From Actinomycetes bacterium (GTDB taxonomy: Bacteria; Actinomycetota; Acidimicrobiia; Acidimicrobiales; RAAP-2), in NCBI GenBank assembly GCA_021786095.1, contig JAJYNX010000020.1, forward strand, positions 1 to 34,841: DNA of 34,841 nt, written 5' to 3'. The translations under genes and the position numbers were made by a program. This document shows positions 15,154 through 23,687 of the stretch, in pieces. A model generated the notes under the pieces. That model had not been told where the DNA came from and did not search any database. It was given only the letters and a program-made list of their open reading frames with translations. The stretch's first letter is position 1. The number at the start of each line of letters is the position of its first letter.

Positions 15154-15737
15154 GAACGTTCGTCCTGGCGACGGCCAACCCCCACAAGGCCGTCGAGCTG
15201 CGAGCGGTGCTGGAGGGCCTCGGCGTGACGGTGCTGGCCCGCCCGCGCGACGTGGCGGAGGTGGACGAGACCAGCGACACTCTTGAGGGCAACGCCCTGC
15301 TCAAGGCGCGAGCGCTCGTCGAGGCCACGGGAGTGGCCGCGCTGGCGGACGACACGGGACTGTTCGTCGACGCGCTCGAGGGCCGGCCGGGGGTTCGCAG
15401 CGCGCGTTACGCGGGGGAGGGAGCGAGCGACGCCGACAACGTCGAGCTCTTGTTGAGCGAGTTGGTGAACGTGCACCTCGACGAGCGTGGTGCGCGCTTC
15501 GTCACGGTGATCGCCGTGGCTTACCCCGACGGATCCTCGACGGTGGTGCGCGGCGAACTCGAGGGGGTCATCGATCACCACCCGCGCGGCAGCCACGGCT
15601 TCGGCTACGACCCCGTCTTCGTTCCTCGCGGCTCGGGCGGCCGCACGTTGGCCCAGATGGACCCGGAGGAGAAGAACACGATCTCGCACCGCTCGCGCGC
15701 GGTGCGCAACCTGGTCGCGGCTCTCAGCAACTCGTAG
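15150..15737 (+). CDS. rdgB: RdgB/HAM1-family dITP/XTP pyrophosphatase
   Basis: 195 residues. Family motifs: [10 protein letters not shown] (7-16), [11 protein letters not shown] near 66-75, GFGYDPVF near 148-155 and ISHRSRA near the C-terminus. It hydrolyses non-canonical purine triphosphates (dITP, XTP) to monophosphates, keeping them out of nucleic acids. GTG overlaps the rph stop by four bases, so translation is coupled. Confidence 0.95.
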   Translation: MRTFVLATANPHKAVELRAVLEGLGVTVLARPRDVAEVDETSDTLEGNALLKARALVEATGVAALADDTGLFVDALEGRPGVRSARYAGEGASDADNVELLLSELVNVHLDERGARFVTVIAVAYPDGSSTVVRGELEGVIDHHPRGSHGFGYDPVFVPRGSGGRTLAQMDPEEKNTISHRSRAVRNLVAALSNS

Positions 15738-15757
15738 CGCGAGCGCGCCGCCACCCG

Positions 15758-15763
15758 TAGGCT
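15758..15763 (+). promoter_or_regulatory. -10 box TAGGCT, leaderless promoter
   Basis: Ends six bases before GTG 15770. Confidence 0.6.
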
Positions 15764-15769
15764 GGCGTC

Positions 15770-16402
15770 GTGAGCGACCGCGAAGTGCCGATGTTCCCGC
15801 TCGGGATGGTGGTCTTTCCGCACCAGGTCGTTGGGCTCGTGGTCTTCGAAGAGCGCTACCAGCAGTTGCTCGACGACCTCGACGACACGCAGCGATTCGC
15901 CACGTGTCTGATCGCGCGCGGCTGCGAGGTGGGCGGCGGTGATCAGCGTCACTCGGTTGGCACGATGCTGCAGATCGTCGGTCGCTCGAGCACCGCGCGC
16001 GGCCAGACCCTCCTCATGGTCGAGGGCCGCGAGTGTCTCGAGATCACGCGCTGGCTGGACGACGCGCCCTACCCTCGGGCAATGGTGCGCGAGCGTCACT
16101 GCGATGACGGCGAGGTGGACGCGACGCTGCTGCGCTCGACGGCCGCGGCGGTGCGCGCGTTGCGCGCTCTGCAGAGCGAGGTGCACGCCGACGAGTGCCT
16201 ACAGTCCAACTGCCCGATGGCCGCCGATCCGCTGGTGCGCACGTGGCAGTTGTGCGCGCTCACGCCGATGTCGACCTTCGACCAGTTCAAGGTGCTGTCG
16301 CGGCGCGATCCCAACGAGCGCCTGGCGCTGGTCAACGAGATCTGCTGCGAGCGCTACGGCGACTATCAGCGCATGCTCGCGCTGGACGCCACGCCGCGCT
16401 GA
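15770..16402 (+). CDS. LON substrate-binding-domain protein
   Basis: 210 residues covering only the N-terminal (PF02190-like) domain of Lon: VPMFPLGMVVFPHQVVGLVVFEERYQQL near 6-33, GTMLQIV, then a helical C-terminal half. No AAA+ or protease domain. Stand-alone LON-domain proteins are common in actinobacteria; proposed roles are substrate binding or regulation of proteolysis, but none is established. Leaderless GTG start. It meets the FKBP gene tail to tail with no gap. Confidence 0.85.
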   Translation: MSDREVPMFPLGMVVFPHQVVGLVVFEERYQQLLDDLDDTQRFATCLIARGCEVGGGDQRHSVGTMLQIVGRSSTARGQTLLMVEGRECLEITRWLDDAPYPRAMVRERHCDDGEVDATLLRSTAAAVRALRALQSEVHADECLQSNCPMAADPLVRTWQLCALTPMSTFDQFKVLSRRDPNERLALVNEICCERYGDYQRMLALDATPR

Positions 16403-16780
16403 TCAGCGCAGGTCGAGGAGATCGACGACGAAGATCAGGGTCTCGCCTGGGGCGATCACGCCGCCGGCGCCCCGGTCGCCGTACCCGAGGTGGGGCGGGA
16501 TGACGAGCCGTCGGCGCCCCCCGACGCGCATGCCGACCACTCCCCGGTCCCACCCGGCGATGACGCTTCCGGCGCCCAGCGCGAAGCGGAACGGGTCGCC
16601 GCGGTCCCAGGACGAGTCGAACTCCTCGCCACTGGACGCGCTGACGCCGACGTAGTGCACGACCGCCTGGCGACCGGCCTCGGCGACCTCACCCTCGCCA
16701 ATGACGAGGTCCTCGACCAGCAGGTCGACGGGTGTGGGCCCCGGGTGGGGCTCCACCAGCGGCTTGTCGGGCGCGGCCAT
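16403..16780 (-). CDS. FKBP-type peptidyl-prolyl isomerase
   Basis: 125 residues. Pattern of the FKBP fold: AVVHYVGVSASSGEEFDSSW (40-59), PFRFALGAGSVIAGWDRGVVGMRVGG, then RRLVIPPHLGYGDRGAGGVI and LIFVVDLLDL. The catalytic-pocket aromatics (Y, F, W, Y, F) are kept. No signal peptide, so cytosolic folding helper. ATG 16780 is two bases after the helicase stop; the two minus-strand genes are coupled. Confidence 0.93.
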   Translation of the reverse strand: MAAPDKPLVEPHPGPTPVDLLVEDLVIGEGEVAEAGRQAVVHYVGVSASSGEEFDSSWDRGDPFRFALGAGSVIAGWDRGVVGMRVGGRRRLVIPPHLGYGDRGAGGVIAPGETLIFVVDLLDLR

Positions 16781-16782
16781 CT

Positions 16783-18366
16783 CTAGCGCCGTCCGGCGCC
16801 GAGGGCGCGCACGTTGCGAGCCTCACGACCCTTGGGACCACGCGCCTCGTCGAAGCTGATGCGCTGACCCTGGGTGAGGGACTTGAAGCCGTCACCCACG
16901 ATGTTCGAGAAGTGGATGAAGAGGTCGTCGCCCCGATCGTCGGTGGCGAAGCCGAAGCCTTTGGCGTCGTTGAAGAAGCTGACCACCGCGTGACCCGAGA
17001 CGCCACCGGTGGCGCCGCGCGCGGGGCTGGCGGGACGGGGTGCGGTCCGGTCGGGTCGGGCACCGCGGGTGGCGCGCGGCCCGGCCGCGCGGTCGTGGCG
17101 GGGCGTCTCCTCGCGGGGGCGGGTCGCGGGGGCCGGACGGCGGCTCGCCGCTCGAGCGGGCTGCGCCGCGCGCGAGTTCGTCGCGCGAGCGCGGGGTCGG
17201 TCGTCGAGGCGCTCGGCCGCCGCGGCGTCGTCCACGGCCCCTAGGCGCAGCGCCGGCGCACTCGCGGGTGGCTCGATCGACGCGGGCAGGCCGAGCGTGC
17301 GCTGGAGTCGGCGCACGGGGCCGACCACGTCGTCACTCACCAGCGAGATGACCACGCCGGTCGCGCCGGCGCGACCGGTGCGTCCCGAGCGGTGCAGGTA
17401 GTCAGTGGTCTGGGTGGGTGGGTCGTAGTGCACCACCACCGGTAGCAGGTCGATGTGGATCCCGCGAGCGGCGACGTCCGTCGCCACCAGCGCGCGGACC
17501 TGGCCGCCCTGGACCTGGCGCAGGGCGCGCTCGCGCTGGGCCTGGGTGCGGTCACCGTGCAACGCGACCGCGGAGATCCCGCGCTCGCCCAACTGACGCA
17601 CCAGGCGATCGGCGCCGTGCTTGGTCCGCGTGAAGATCAGGGCGCGCTCGTAGCGATCGACGATCTCGGCGCTCACCTGGGGGCGCTCCTCGCGGGTGAC
17701 CTGCCAGAAGAAATGGTCGACGTCGCTGGGCGACTCCTCGCCCACGACGTCGTGGATCGCCGCGTCCTCGGTGAACTCGCGCACGAGGGACGCCACGTCG
17801 GGACCCATGGTGGCGGAGAACAGCATGACGTGGCGCGTGGGGTTGGTGGTCGCGACGATGCGCCGCACCGCGGGCAGGAAGCCCATGTCGGCCATGCGAT
17901 CGGCCTCGTCCACCACCACGGTCGTGGTGGCGCCGAGGTCGAGAGCACCCTGAGCCAGCATGTCCTCGAGGCGTCCCGGGCAGGCGACGACCACGTCGAC
18001 GCCGTAGTTGAGCGCCTTGCGCGCGACGTTGTACGAGGTGCCGCCGTAGATGCAGATGATGCGTCGGCCCCGGTCACTGGTCAGTTGGGCCAACTCGCGC
18101 TGCACCTGGGCGGCCAGCTCTCGCGTCGGCACGAGGATCAGCGCCGTGGGCTTGCGCGGCCGCGCCGTGGTCAGTCGGGCGAGCAGGGGCAGGCCGAAGG
18201 CGAGCGTCTTGCCCGAGCCCGTCGCGGCCTTGCCGACGACGTCGCGACCGGCGAGGGCGTCGGGCAGCGTCGCGGCCTGGATGGGGAAGGCCTCGGTGAT
18301 GTCGCGCGCGCGCAGACGATCAACCAGGTTGGTGGGCACGCCGAGTTCGGCAAAGGACGGGGACAT
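16783..18366 (-). CDS. DEAD-box RNA helicase with C-terminal cold-shock domain
   Basis: 527 residues. Q motif region PIQ (28-30), motif I AATGSGKT (47-54), motif Ib PTRELA, motif II DEAD (VVVDEADRM), motif III SAT, motif V ATDVAARGIH and motif VI HRSGRTGRAG are present, making an ATP-dependent RNA unwinder. After a basic, Arg/Pro/Ala-rich linker (~400-460) a cold-shock domain of about 60 residues follows, with RNP1 KGFGF and RNP2 DLFIHFS. GTAGGAG lies before ATG 18366. The fusion likely ties RNA binding to unwinding, perhaps in cold adaptation or mRNA decay. Followed by the FKBP gene. Confidence 0.92.
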   Translation of the reverse strand: MSPSFAELGVPTNLVDRLRARDITEAFPIQAATLPDALAGRDVVGKAATGSGKTLAFGLPLLARLTTARPRKPTALILVPTRELAAQVQRELAQLTSDRGRRIICIYGGTSYNVARKALNYGVDVVVACPGRLEDMLAQGALDLGATTTVVVDEADRMADMGFLPAVRRIVATTNPTRHVMLFSATMGPDVASLVREFTEDAAIHDVVGEESPSDVDHFFWQVTREERPQVSAEIVDRYERALIFTRTKHGADRLVRQLGERGISAVALHGDRTQAQRERALRQVQGGQVRALVATDVAARGIHIDLLPVVVHYDPPTQTTDYLHRSGRTGRAGATGVVISLVSDDVVGPVRRLQRTLGLPASIEPPASAPALRLGAVDDAAAAERLDDRPRARATNSRAAQPARAASRRPAPATRPREETPRHDRAAGPRATRGARPDRTAPRPASPARGATGGVSGHAVVSFFNDAKGFGFATDDRGDDLFIHFSNIVGDGFKSLTQGQRISFDEARGPKGREARNVRALGAGRR

Positions 18367-18538
18367 ATGACTCCTACGAGTTGAGATGAGTCCAACTCGA
18401 AACGTCACGGTCGAATCGGTCTCCACCGCGAGGTGCGGTGACACGAGTTCCCATCCTAGCAGCGCGGTGGCCGAGTCAGTCCGTGGGGGCGATGATGGAG
18501 GCGGTGAAGGGCGGTGCCATCCGGTGACGTTCGCGGGG

Positions 18539-18618
18539 TGCGGGCGGAGGGACTCGAACCCACACTCCGAAGAACTGGGACCTAAACCCAGCGCGTCTGC
18601 CAATTCCGCCACGCCCGC
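18539..18618 (-). tRNA. tRNA-Leu (anticodon UAG)
   Basis: Acceptor GCGGGCG pairs with CGCCCGC, discriminator A at 18539, CCA not encoded. D-arm GGCGGAATTGGCAGACGC; anticodon stem CTGGG/CCCAG with loop TTTAGGT gives UAG; T-loop TTCGAGT. The variable arm is short for a class II tRNA, and one T-T mismatch occurs in the T-stem. Confidence 0.92.
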
Positions 18619-18667
18619 GAAGTACCCACTGTAGGTCGTCCTACGGGGGGGCGCGGTCGGCGCACGG

Positions 18668-18673
18668 TAGATT
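18668..18673 (+). promoter_or_regulatory. -10 box TAGATT of clpP, leaderless
   Basis: Ends six bases before ATG 18680, which decides that start. Confidence 0.6.
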
Positions 18674-18679
18674 GGGGCA

Positions 18680-19267
18680 ATGATACACGCCCAGTCCGTC
18701 GAGAGTTTCGGCGCCAACGACCTCAACCAGCGCCTCCTCCGCGAGCGAATCGTCTTCCTGGGCTCTCAGGTGGACCAGACCACGGCGAATCGCATCTGCG
18801 CCGAGCTGCTCCTGCTCGAGGCGGAGGACCGCGACAAGGACATCAGCCTCTACATCAACTCCCCGGGGGGGTCGGTGACGGACGGTCTGGCGATCTACGA
18901 CACGATGCAGTACGTGAACTGCGACATCCGTACGATCTGCGTGGGTATGGCCGCGTCCATGGGACAGTTCCTGCTCTGCGCCGGGGCGCCGGGCAAGCGC
19001 TTCTCGCTGCCGCACAGCCGGATCCTGATGCACCAGCCCTCGGCCGGCGGCATGCAGGGCCAGGCCTCGGACATCGCGATCCAGGCCGAGCAGATCGTCT
19101 ACTTGAAGAAGATGCTGGCCGAGCGGATCGCGTTCCACACCGGCCAGCCGCTCGAGCGCATCGAGGCCGACTCGGATCGGGATCGCTGGTTCACCGCTCA
19201 AGAGGCCAAGGAGTACGGCTTCATCGACGCCGTGATCGATCGCTCGGCGTTGCGCCAAGGGGCCTAG
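18680..19267 (+). CDS. clpP: ATP-dependent Clp protease proteolytic subunit
   Basis: 195 residues. Catalytic triad S93 (GMAASMGQ), H118 (LMHQP) and D168 (DRDRW); oxyanion loop SPGGSVTDG at 61-69. It forms the barrel that degrades proteins fed by ClpX, ClpC or ClpA, including SsrA-tagged ones. Here it is not followed by clpX or a second clpP; instead its TAG shares a base with the GTG of an ABC exporter permease. Actinobacteria often have two ClpP subunits, so another copy is expected elsewhere. Confidence 0.95.
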   Translation: MIHAQSVESFGANDLNQRLLRERIVFLGSQVDQTTANRICAELLLLEAEDRDKDISLYINSPGGSVTDGLAIYDTMQYVNCDIRTICVGMAASMGQFLLCAGAPGKRFSLPHSRILMHQPSAGGMQGQASDIAIQAEQIVYLKKMLAERIAFHTGQPLERIEADSDRDRWFTAQEAKEYGFIDAVIDRSALRQGA

Positions 19268-20202
19268 TGGGCGAGCCGTCGCCCTCGGGCGTCGAGCGGC
19301 GCCACCTCGACGATGCACCCGTGCGCGTGGTCAGCGCCCGGGTGGGTCTCGTCACGCGCCTGCGCAACCTTCTCGAGCGTCGCGAGTTGCTGAGCGGCCT
19401 CATCAGTTCCGACATCCGGATCAAGTACAAGGGATCGGTGCTCGGACTCTTCTGGTCCATGCTGTCGCCCGCGCTGACGCTCGCGACCTACTACCTGGTC
19501 TTCTCGATCTTCCTGAAGAACGGTATCCCCAACTTCGTGATCTACCTGTTCTCGGGGCTCGTGGTGTGGAACCTCTTCCAGACTGCGGTCAACAGCGCCA
19601 CGGGGGTGATCGTCGATCGCGCGGGTCTGGTGAAGAAGGTCTCGTTCCCGCGTGAGATCCTCGCTCTGGCCAACGTGGGCGCGTCGGTCATCTACTTCGC
19701 CATCCAACTGGTGGTGCTGATCGGCTTCCTGCTGCTGGTGGGACACCAGCCGGCGTGGGGCTTCCTCTGGCTGCTGCCGATCGCCTTCGCCGCGCTCTAT
19801 CTCTTCACCGCCGCGGTGGCGATCGTCATGTCGGCGGTCACGGTGTACCTACGCGATATGCGCCACCTGATGGAGGTGGTCCTGCAGCTGTGGTTCTGGC
19901 TGTCGCCGGTGGTGTACTCCTACGAGAACTCCCTGGCGCCGGCGCTGCAGCATCACGGGCTGAGCGCCCTGTACTTCCTCAACCCGGTCACGCCGATCAT
20001 CCTCACGTTCCAGCGGGTCTTCTACGTCGCGACGACGGTGCGATCGACCACGACGGGAGCGCCGCTGCACATCTTGCCCCAGTGGTCCCTGACCCGCTTC
20101 TTCGAGCTGGATCTCGGACTGTTGGCGGTGACGGTCGCGGTGTTCCTCCTGGCGCTGATTCTCTTCGGGCGGCTCGAGGGCAACTTCGAATCGGAGTTGT
20201 GA
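19267..20202 (+). CDS. ABC-2 exporter permease, polysaccharide/O-antigen type
   Basis: 311 residues with six hydrophobic segments between about 55 and 305. RELLSGLISSDIRIKYKGSVLGLFWSML-type sequence near 40-65 is typical of Wzm/TagG/KpsM permeases, which move lipid-linked polysaccharide or teichoic-acid-like polymers across the membrane with a partner ATPase. GTG 19267 uses the last base of the clpP stop. The ATPase follows with a one-base overlap (TGATG). No glycosyltransferases are near, so the substrate is unknown. Confidence 0.88.
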   Translation: MGEPSPSGVERRHLDDAPVRVVSARVGLVTRLRNLLERRELLSGLISSDIRIKYKGSVLGLFWSMLSPALTLATYYLVFSIFLKNGIPNFVIYLFSGLVVWNLFQTAVNSATGVIVDRAGLVKKVSFPREILALANVGASVIYFAIQLVVLIGFLLLVGHQPAWGFLWLLPIAFAALYLFTAAVAIVMSAVTVYLRDMRHLMEVVLQLWFWLSPVVYSYENSLAPALQHHGLSALYFLNPVTPIILTFQRVFYVATTVRSTTTGAPLHILPQWSLTRFFELDLGLLAVTVAVFLLALILFGRLEGNFESEL

Positions 20203-21353
20203 TGGTCGACGTCGTCGACGTGTCCGCCGTCTCCAAGCAGTTCCGGATCCACCACGAGCGCCACCAGTCGTTGAAGGAGCGCCTCCTGCACCCGCGTAGC
20301 GGTACGGTCGAGGTCTTCCACGCGTTGGCCGACATCAACTTTCGCGTCGCCGAGGGCGAGACCGTGGGCATCCTCGGCCACAACGGCTCCGGCAAGTCGA
20401 CACTGCTGAAGTGCATCTGCGGCGTGCTGCAGCCGACCTCGGGGCGCATCCACCTGCGCGGATCGCTCGCCGCTCTGCTCGAGCTGGGCGCCGGTTTCCA
20501 GCCCGAGCTGTCGGGCCGCGACAACATCTACCTCTACGGAGCGATGCTCGGGTTCTCGCGGCGGATGGTCGACGCCATCTTCGACGACATCGTGGCCTTC
20601 AGCGAACTCGACAACTTCATCGACACGCAGGTGAAGTTCTACTCCTCGGGCATGTACGTGCGGCTGGCCTTCGCCGTGGCGGTCAACGTCAATCCGGACA
20701 TCCTGGTGGTGGACGAGGTGCTGGCGGTGGGCGACGAGCGCTTCCAGGCCAAGTGCATCGATCGCATTCGCCGATTCCAGACCGAGGGCCGATCGATCCT
20801 GCTGGTGACCCACCAGGCCGACACCGTACGGGCCATCTGTGATCGAGCGATCGTGCTGGACCGCGGTCTCATGGTCGCCGATGGTCCGGTCGCCGAGTCG
20901 CTGCGGATCTTTCGCGAGCACCTCATGGGTGACGCCGCGCGCCACGACGAGCGCGTGACCGACGTGCGCGCGACGATCGAGTCGGTGTCCACGCCGTCGG
21001 GCTCCTTCGAGGTGCGCAGCGGCGCCGCGATGCACTTCGACGTCGCGGTGTCGGCCGAGACGGCCTTCAGTGGGAACTTCGTGATGGAGGTGTTCACGCG
21101 AGCGGGTCAGCTGGTGAGTCGTAGTGACGCGCAGGGCGCGCCGATCAACCTCGTGCCGGGCGTGAACCACGTGAGCGTGGACCTCAAGGAGATCCCCCTG
21201 CTGGACGGGGTCTACGACATCAACGTCGGCGTCGTCGACCACCTGGGCTCGACGGTGATCGCCTGGCGCGAGCGCGCGGCCTCGATGCAGGTGCTCTACG
21301 ACGGTCGCGAGGGCGGGGTCGTGGAACTGGGACCGGTCATTCGTCAGCTGTAG
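20202..21353 (+). CDS. ABC exporter ATPase, Wzt/TagH type, with C-terminal substrate domain
   Basis: 383 residues. Walker A GHNGSGKST (59-67), a non-canonical signature YSSGMYVRL instead of LSGGQ as is usual for Wzt and TagH, Walker B ILVVDEVLAVGD, and switch His in LLVTHQ. Residues from about 260 form an added beta-rich domain resembling Wzt-C, which in O-antigen exporters recognises the modified end of the polymer. Pairs with the permease upstream. Its 3' end overlaps the convergent HAD gene by 17 bases. Confidence 0.9.
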   Translation: MVDVVDVSAVSKQFRIHHERHQSLKERLLHPRSGTVEVFHALADINFRVAEGETVGILGHNGSGKSTLLKCICGVLQPTSGRIHLRGSLAALLELGAGFQPELSGRDNIYLYGAMLGFSRRMVDAIFDDIVAFSELDNFIDTQVKFYSSGMYVRLAFAVAVNVNPDILVVDEVLAVGDERFQAKCIDRIRRFQTEGRSILLVTHQADTVRAICDRAIVLDRGLMVADGPVAESLRIFREHLMGDAARHDERVTDVRATIESVSTPSGSFEVRSGAAMHFDVAVSAETAFSGNFVMEVFTRAGQLVSRSDAQGAPINLVPGVNHVSVDLKEIPLLDGVYDINVGVVDHLGSTVIAWRERAASMQVLYDGREGGVVELGPVIRQL

Positions 21354-22023
21354 GCGTCTCGTCCTGGTCGGGGAGGCGTGCGAAGCTGCGCAGGGCGCCG
21401 AGCCGCCCGAGACGTCCGACGTCGTAGGCGTACGTGGCGCGGCGCAGCAGGCGCCGATCACCGCGAGAGTTCCCGTAGGCGAAGATGGTGGGGGGCTCGT
21501 CGTAGCCGCGCTGGTCGATCCACTCCTCGAGGCGGTGCAGCTTCTCGGCGCCGCGGCAGTTGCGCCCGAGGTACCCACCGGTGAGCCGGCCGAGGGGGTC
21601 GACCGCGAGGCGGGTGCCCAGGGCTCCCTGCGCCCCCAACTGTTCGGCGACGACCGCCACGTAGAGCTCGGGTGACGCCGACACCACGACCACGTCGTCG
21701 CCGCGCTCGCGGTGCCAAGCCAGGCGGGCCAGTGTTCGCGGCCGCCCGCGCTGGGCGACGAGATCGAGGGCGAAGGCTCGTGAGGCCTCACTCACCTCGG
21801 CGAGGTCGCGTCCCGCGAGCAGGCGCCGCCAGAGGCGCTCCTTCGCGCGATCGGCGGCGACGCCGCTGCGCAGCGCGCCGATGAGGAGCGGGCCGGCGAG
21901 GAGGGCGGCGGCGCGGTAGGTGCGCGCCGTGCCGCACAGTGTGCGCAGCCAACGAAAGACGCTGCCACCCTCGGTGAGGGTTCCATCGAGATCGAACGCC
22001 GCGACGGCGGGGCGAGGAGCCAT
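21337..22023 (-). CDS. HAD-IB family phosphatase (SerB-like)
   Basis: 228 residues. Motif I FDLDGTLT (nucleophile D11, acid D13), motif II VVVSASPE near 113-120, motif III/IV around GNSRGDRRLL near 184-193. HAD-IB enzymes include phosphoserine phosphatase and phosphatases of lipid-linked intermediates; the substrate is not evident. Converges with the exporter ATPase. GGAAG lies upstream of ATG 22023. Confidence 0.87.
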   Translation of the reverse strand: MAPRPAVAAFDLDGTLTEGGSVFRWLRTLCGTARTYRAAALLAGPLLIGALRSGVAADRAKERLWRRLLAGRDLAEVSEASRAFALDLVAQRGRPRTLARLAWHRERGDDVVVVSASPELYVAVVAEQLGAQGALGTRLAVDPLGRLTGGYLGRNCRGAEKLHRLEEWIDQRGYDEPPTIFAYGNSRGDRRLLRRATYAYDVGRLGRLGALRSFARLPDQDETPTADE

Positions 22024-22138
22024 TGACCCAGTCTTCCAGTTGGCGCGTCACCGCGATGCGATTTGCACAACGCCCGTGTGACAAATCACGCTCACTCGCT
22101 AGCATGGTTCCAGTACTGAACAGCGTAAGGAGAGCACT

Positions 22139-22774
22139 ATGACGGTTCGTCTCGGCGACGTGGCCCCCGACTTCACGGCGGACACGACGGAGGGTCCTAT
22201 CTCGTTCCACCAGTGGTTGGGCGACAGCTGGGGCATCCTGTTCTCGCACCCCAAGGACTTCACCCCGGTGTGCACCACCGAGCTCGGCGCCTTCGCCAAG
22301 CGCAAGGCGGAGTTCGACGCGCGTAACACCAAGCTGATTGGCGTGAGTGTCGACGACGTGGCCTCGCACAACGCGTGGAAGAACGACATCGCCGAGACGC
22401 AGGGGACCGCGCTGAACTTTCCCATCATCGGTGACGAGTCGCGCGCGGTGGCCACGCTCTACGACATGATCCACCCCAACGCCAGCGACACCCTGACGGT
22501 GCGCAGCGTCTTCATCATCGGGCCGGACAAGAAGGTGAAGCTGACCCTCACCTACCCGGCGTCGACGGGACGCAACATCGACGAGATCCTTCGGGTGCTC
22601 GACTCGCTGCAGCTCGTGGACCGCTTCCCCGTGGCGACGCCCGCGGACTGGAAGGAGGGTGACGACGTCATCATCGCCAACTCGGTGAGCGACGACGAGG
22701 CCGCCGTCAAGTTTCCCCAGGGCTTTCGCAAGGTGAAGGACTACCTGCGCCTGACCCCCCAGCCCACCAAGTAG
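22139..22774 (+). CDS. 1-Cys peroxiredoxin (Prx6-like)
   Basis: 211 residues. Peroxidatic C45 in DFTPVCTTELG with T42. The long form with a C-terminal dimerisation extension (VATPADWKEGDDVIIANSV) is the Prx6 subfamily. No resolving Cys is seen; reduction would be by an external thiol. It reduces H2O2 and organic peroxides in the cytosol. AAGGAG precedes ATG 22139, and a TAGCAT box lies about 35 bases upstream. Confidence 0.93.
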   Translation: MTVRLGDVAPDFTADTTEGPISFHQWLGDSWGILFSHPKDFTPVCTTELGAFAKRKAEFDARNTKLIGVSVDDVASHNAWKNDIAETQGTALNFPIIGDESRAVATLYDMIHPNASDTLTVRSVFIIGPDKKVKLTLTYPASTGRNIDEILRVLDSLQLVDRFPVATPADWKEGDDVIIANSVSDDEAAVKFPQGFRKVKDYLRLTPQPTK

Positions 22775-22850
22775 CCGGCCACCCACCGCTCAACCCATCC
22801 GCCACACCCGGTGACGCTCGCGTCACCCGATCACCCGAGAGGGGCTCTTC

Positions 22851-23687
22851 GTGCGTGACACCTTCACTATCGCTGGTCAGGAGGTCCATCGTCTGGGCTA
22901 CGGCTCGATGCGCCTGACCGGTCCGGGCATCTGGGGCTATCCGGCCGACCCCGACAACGCCGTGCGCGTGCTGCGCCGCGCGGTGGAGCTGGGCGTTGAC
23001 TTCATCGACACCGCGGACTCCTACGGACCAGAAGTGGCCGAGGAGTTGATCGCACGCGCGCTGCACCCCTACGGGTCCGTGCGCGTCGCCACGAAGGCCG
23101 GACTGCTGCGCACGGGTCCCGACCAGTGGGTGCCCTGTGGGCGACCGGCCTACCTTCGCCAGCAGTGCGAGCTGTCACTGCGACGCCTGGGCGTCGAGAG
23201 CCTCGACCTGTTCCAGCTGCACCGCGTTGACCCGACCGTGCCGGCCGAGGAGCAGTACGGCCTGCTCGCCGCGCTGCTCGACGAGGGCAAGGTGCGCGCC
23301 GTCGGCCTCTCGGAGGTGAGCGTGGACCAGGTCCGCGAGGCCCGCGAGATCGTGCCGATCGCGACGGTCCAGAACCTGTACAACGTCACGAATCGGGCCA
23401 GTGAGGACGTTCTCGCCTACTGCGAGGCCGAGGGGCTCGGCTTCATTCCGTGGTTCCCGGTGGCGGCCGGCGAACTGGCGCGACCCGGCGGCGCGCTGGA
23501 CGACGTGGCGTCGCGCGCCGGTGCGAGCGTGGCCCAGGTCTCCCTGGCGTGGCTCTTGGCTCGTTCGCCGGTGATGCTGCCGATCCCGGGAACCTCGTCG
23601 ATCGCGCACCTGGAGGAGAACTGCGCCGCGGAGAACCTCGAGCTGGACGAGGCCGCACTCGCGGCCCTCGACGCACTCGCGGCCTAG
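22851..23687 (+). CDS. aldo/keto reductase
   Basis: 278 residues, (beta/alpha)8 barrel NADPH oxidoreductase. The tetrad is D53 and Y58 (DTADSYG), K82 (ATKAG) and H124 (FQLHRVDP). The cofactor-binding C-terminus [15 protein letters not shown] is present. Physiological carbonyl substrate unknown. GAGAGGGG lies before GTG 22851. Stops of this and the convergent acyl-CoA synthetase share the palindrome CTAG. Confidence 0.92.
   Translation: MRDTFTIAGQEVHRLGYGSMRLTGPGIWGYPADPDNAVRVLRRAVELGVDFIDTADSYGPEVAEELIARALHPYGSVRVATKAGLLRTGPDQWVPCGRPAYLRQQCELSLRRLGVESLDLFQLHRVDPTVPAEEQYGLLAALLDEGKVRAVGLSEVSVDQVREAREIVPIATVQNLYNVTNRASEDVLAYCEAEGLGFIPWFPVAAGELARPGGALDDVASRAGASVAQVSLAWLLARSPVMLPIPGTSSIAHLEENCAAENLELDEAALAALDALAA

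Noticed and set aside
18367-18726. N-terminal extension of the DEAD-box protein
   Set aside because: It would read through tRNA-Leu; a good ribosome site before ATG 18366 gives the normal start.
20022-21791. 589-residue minus-strand reading frame
   Set aside because: Opposite the ABC ATPase; His/Arg-rich shadow without a domain.
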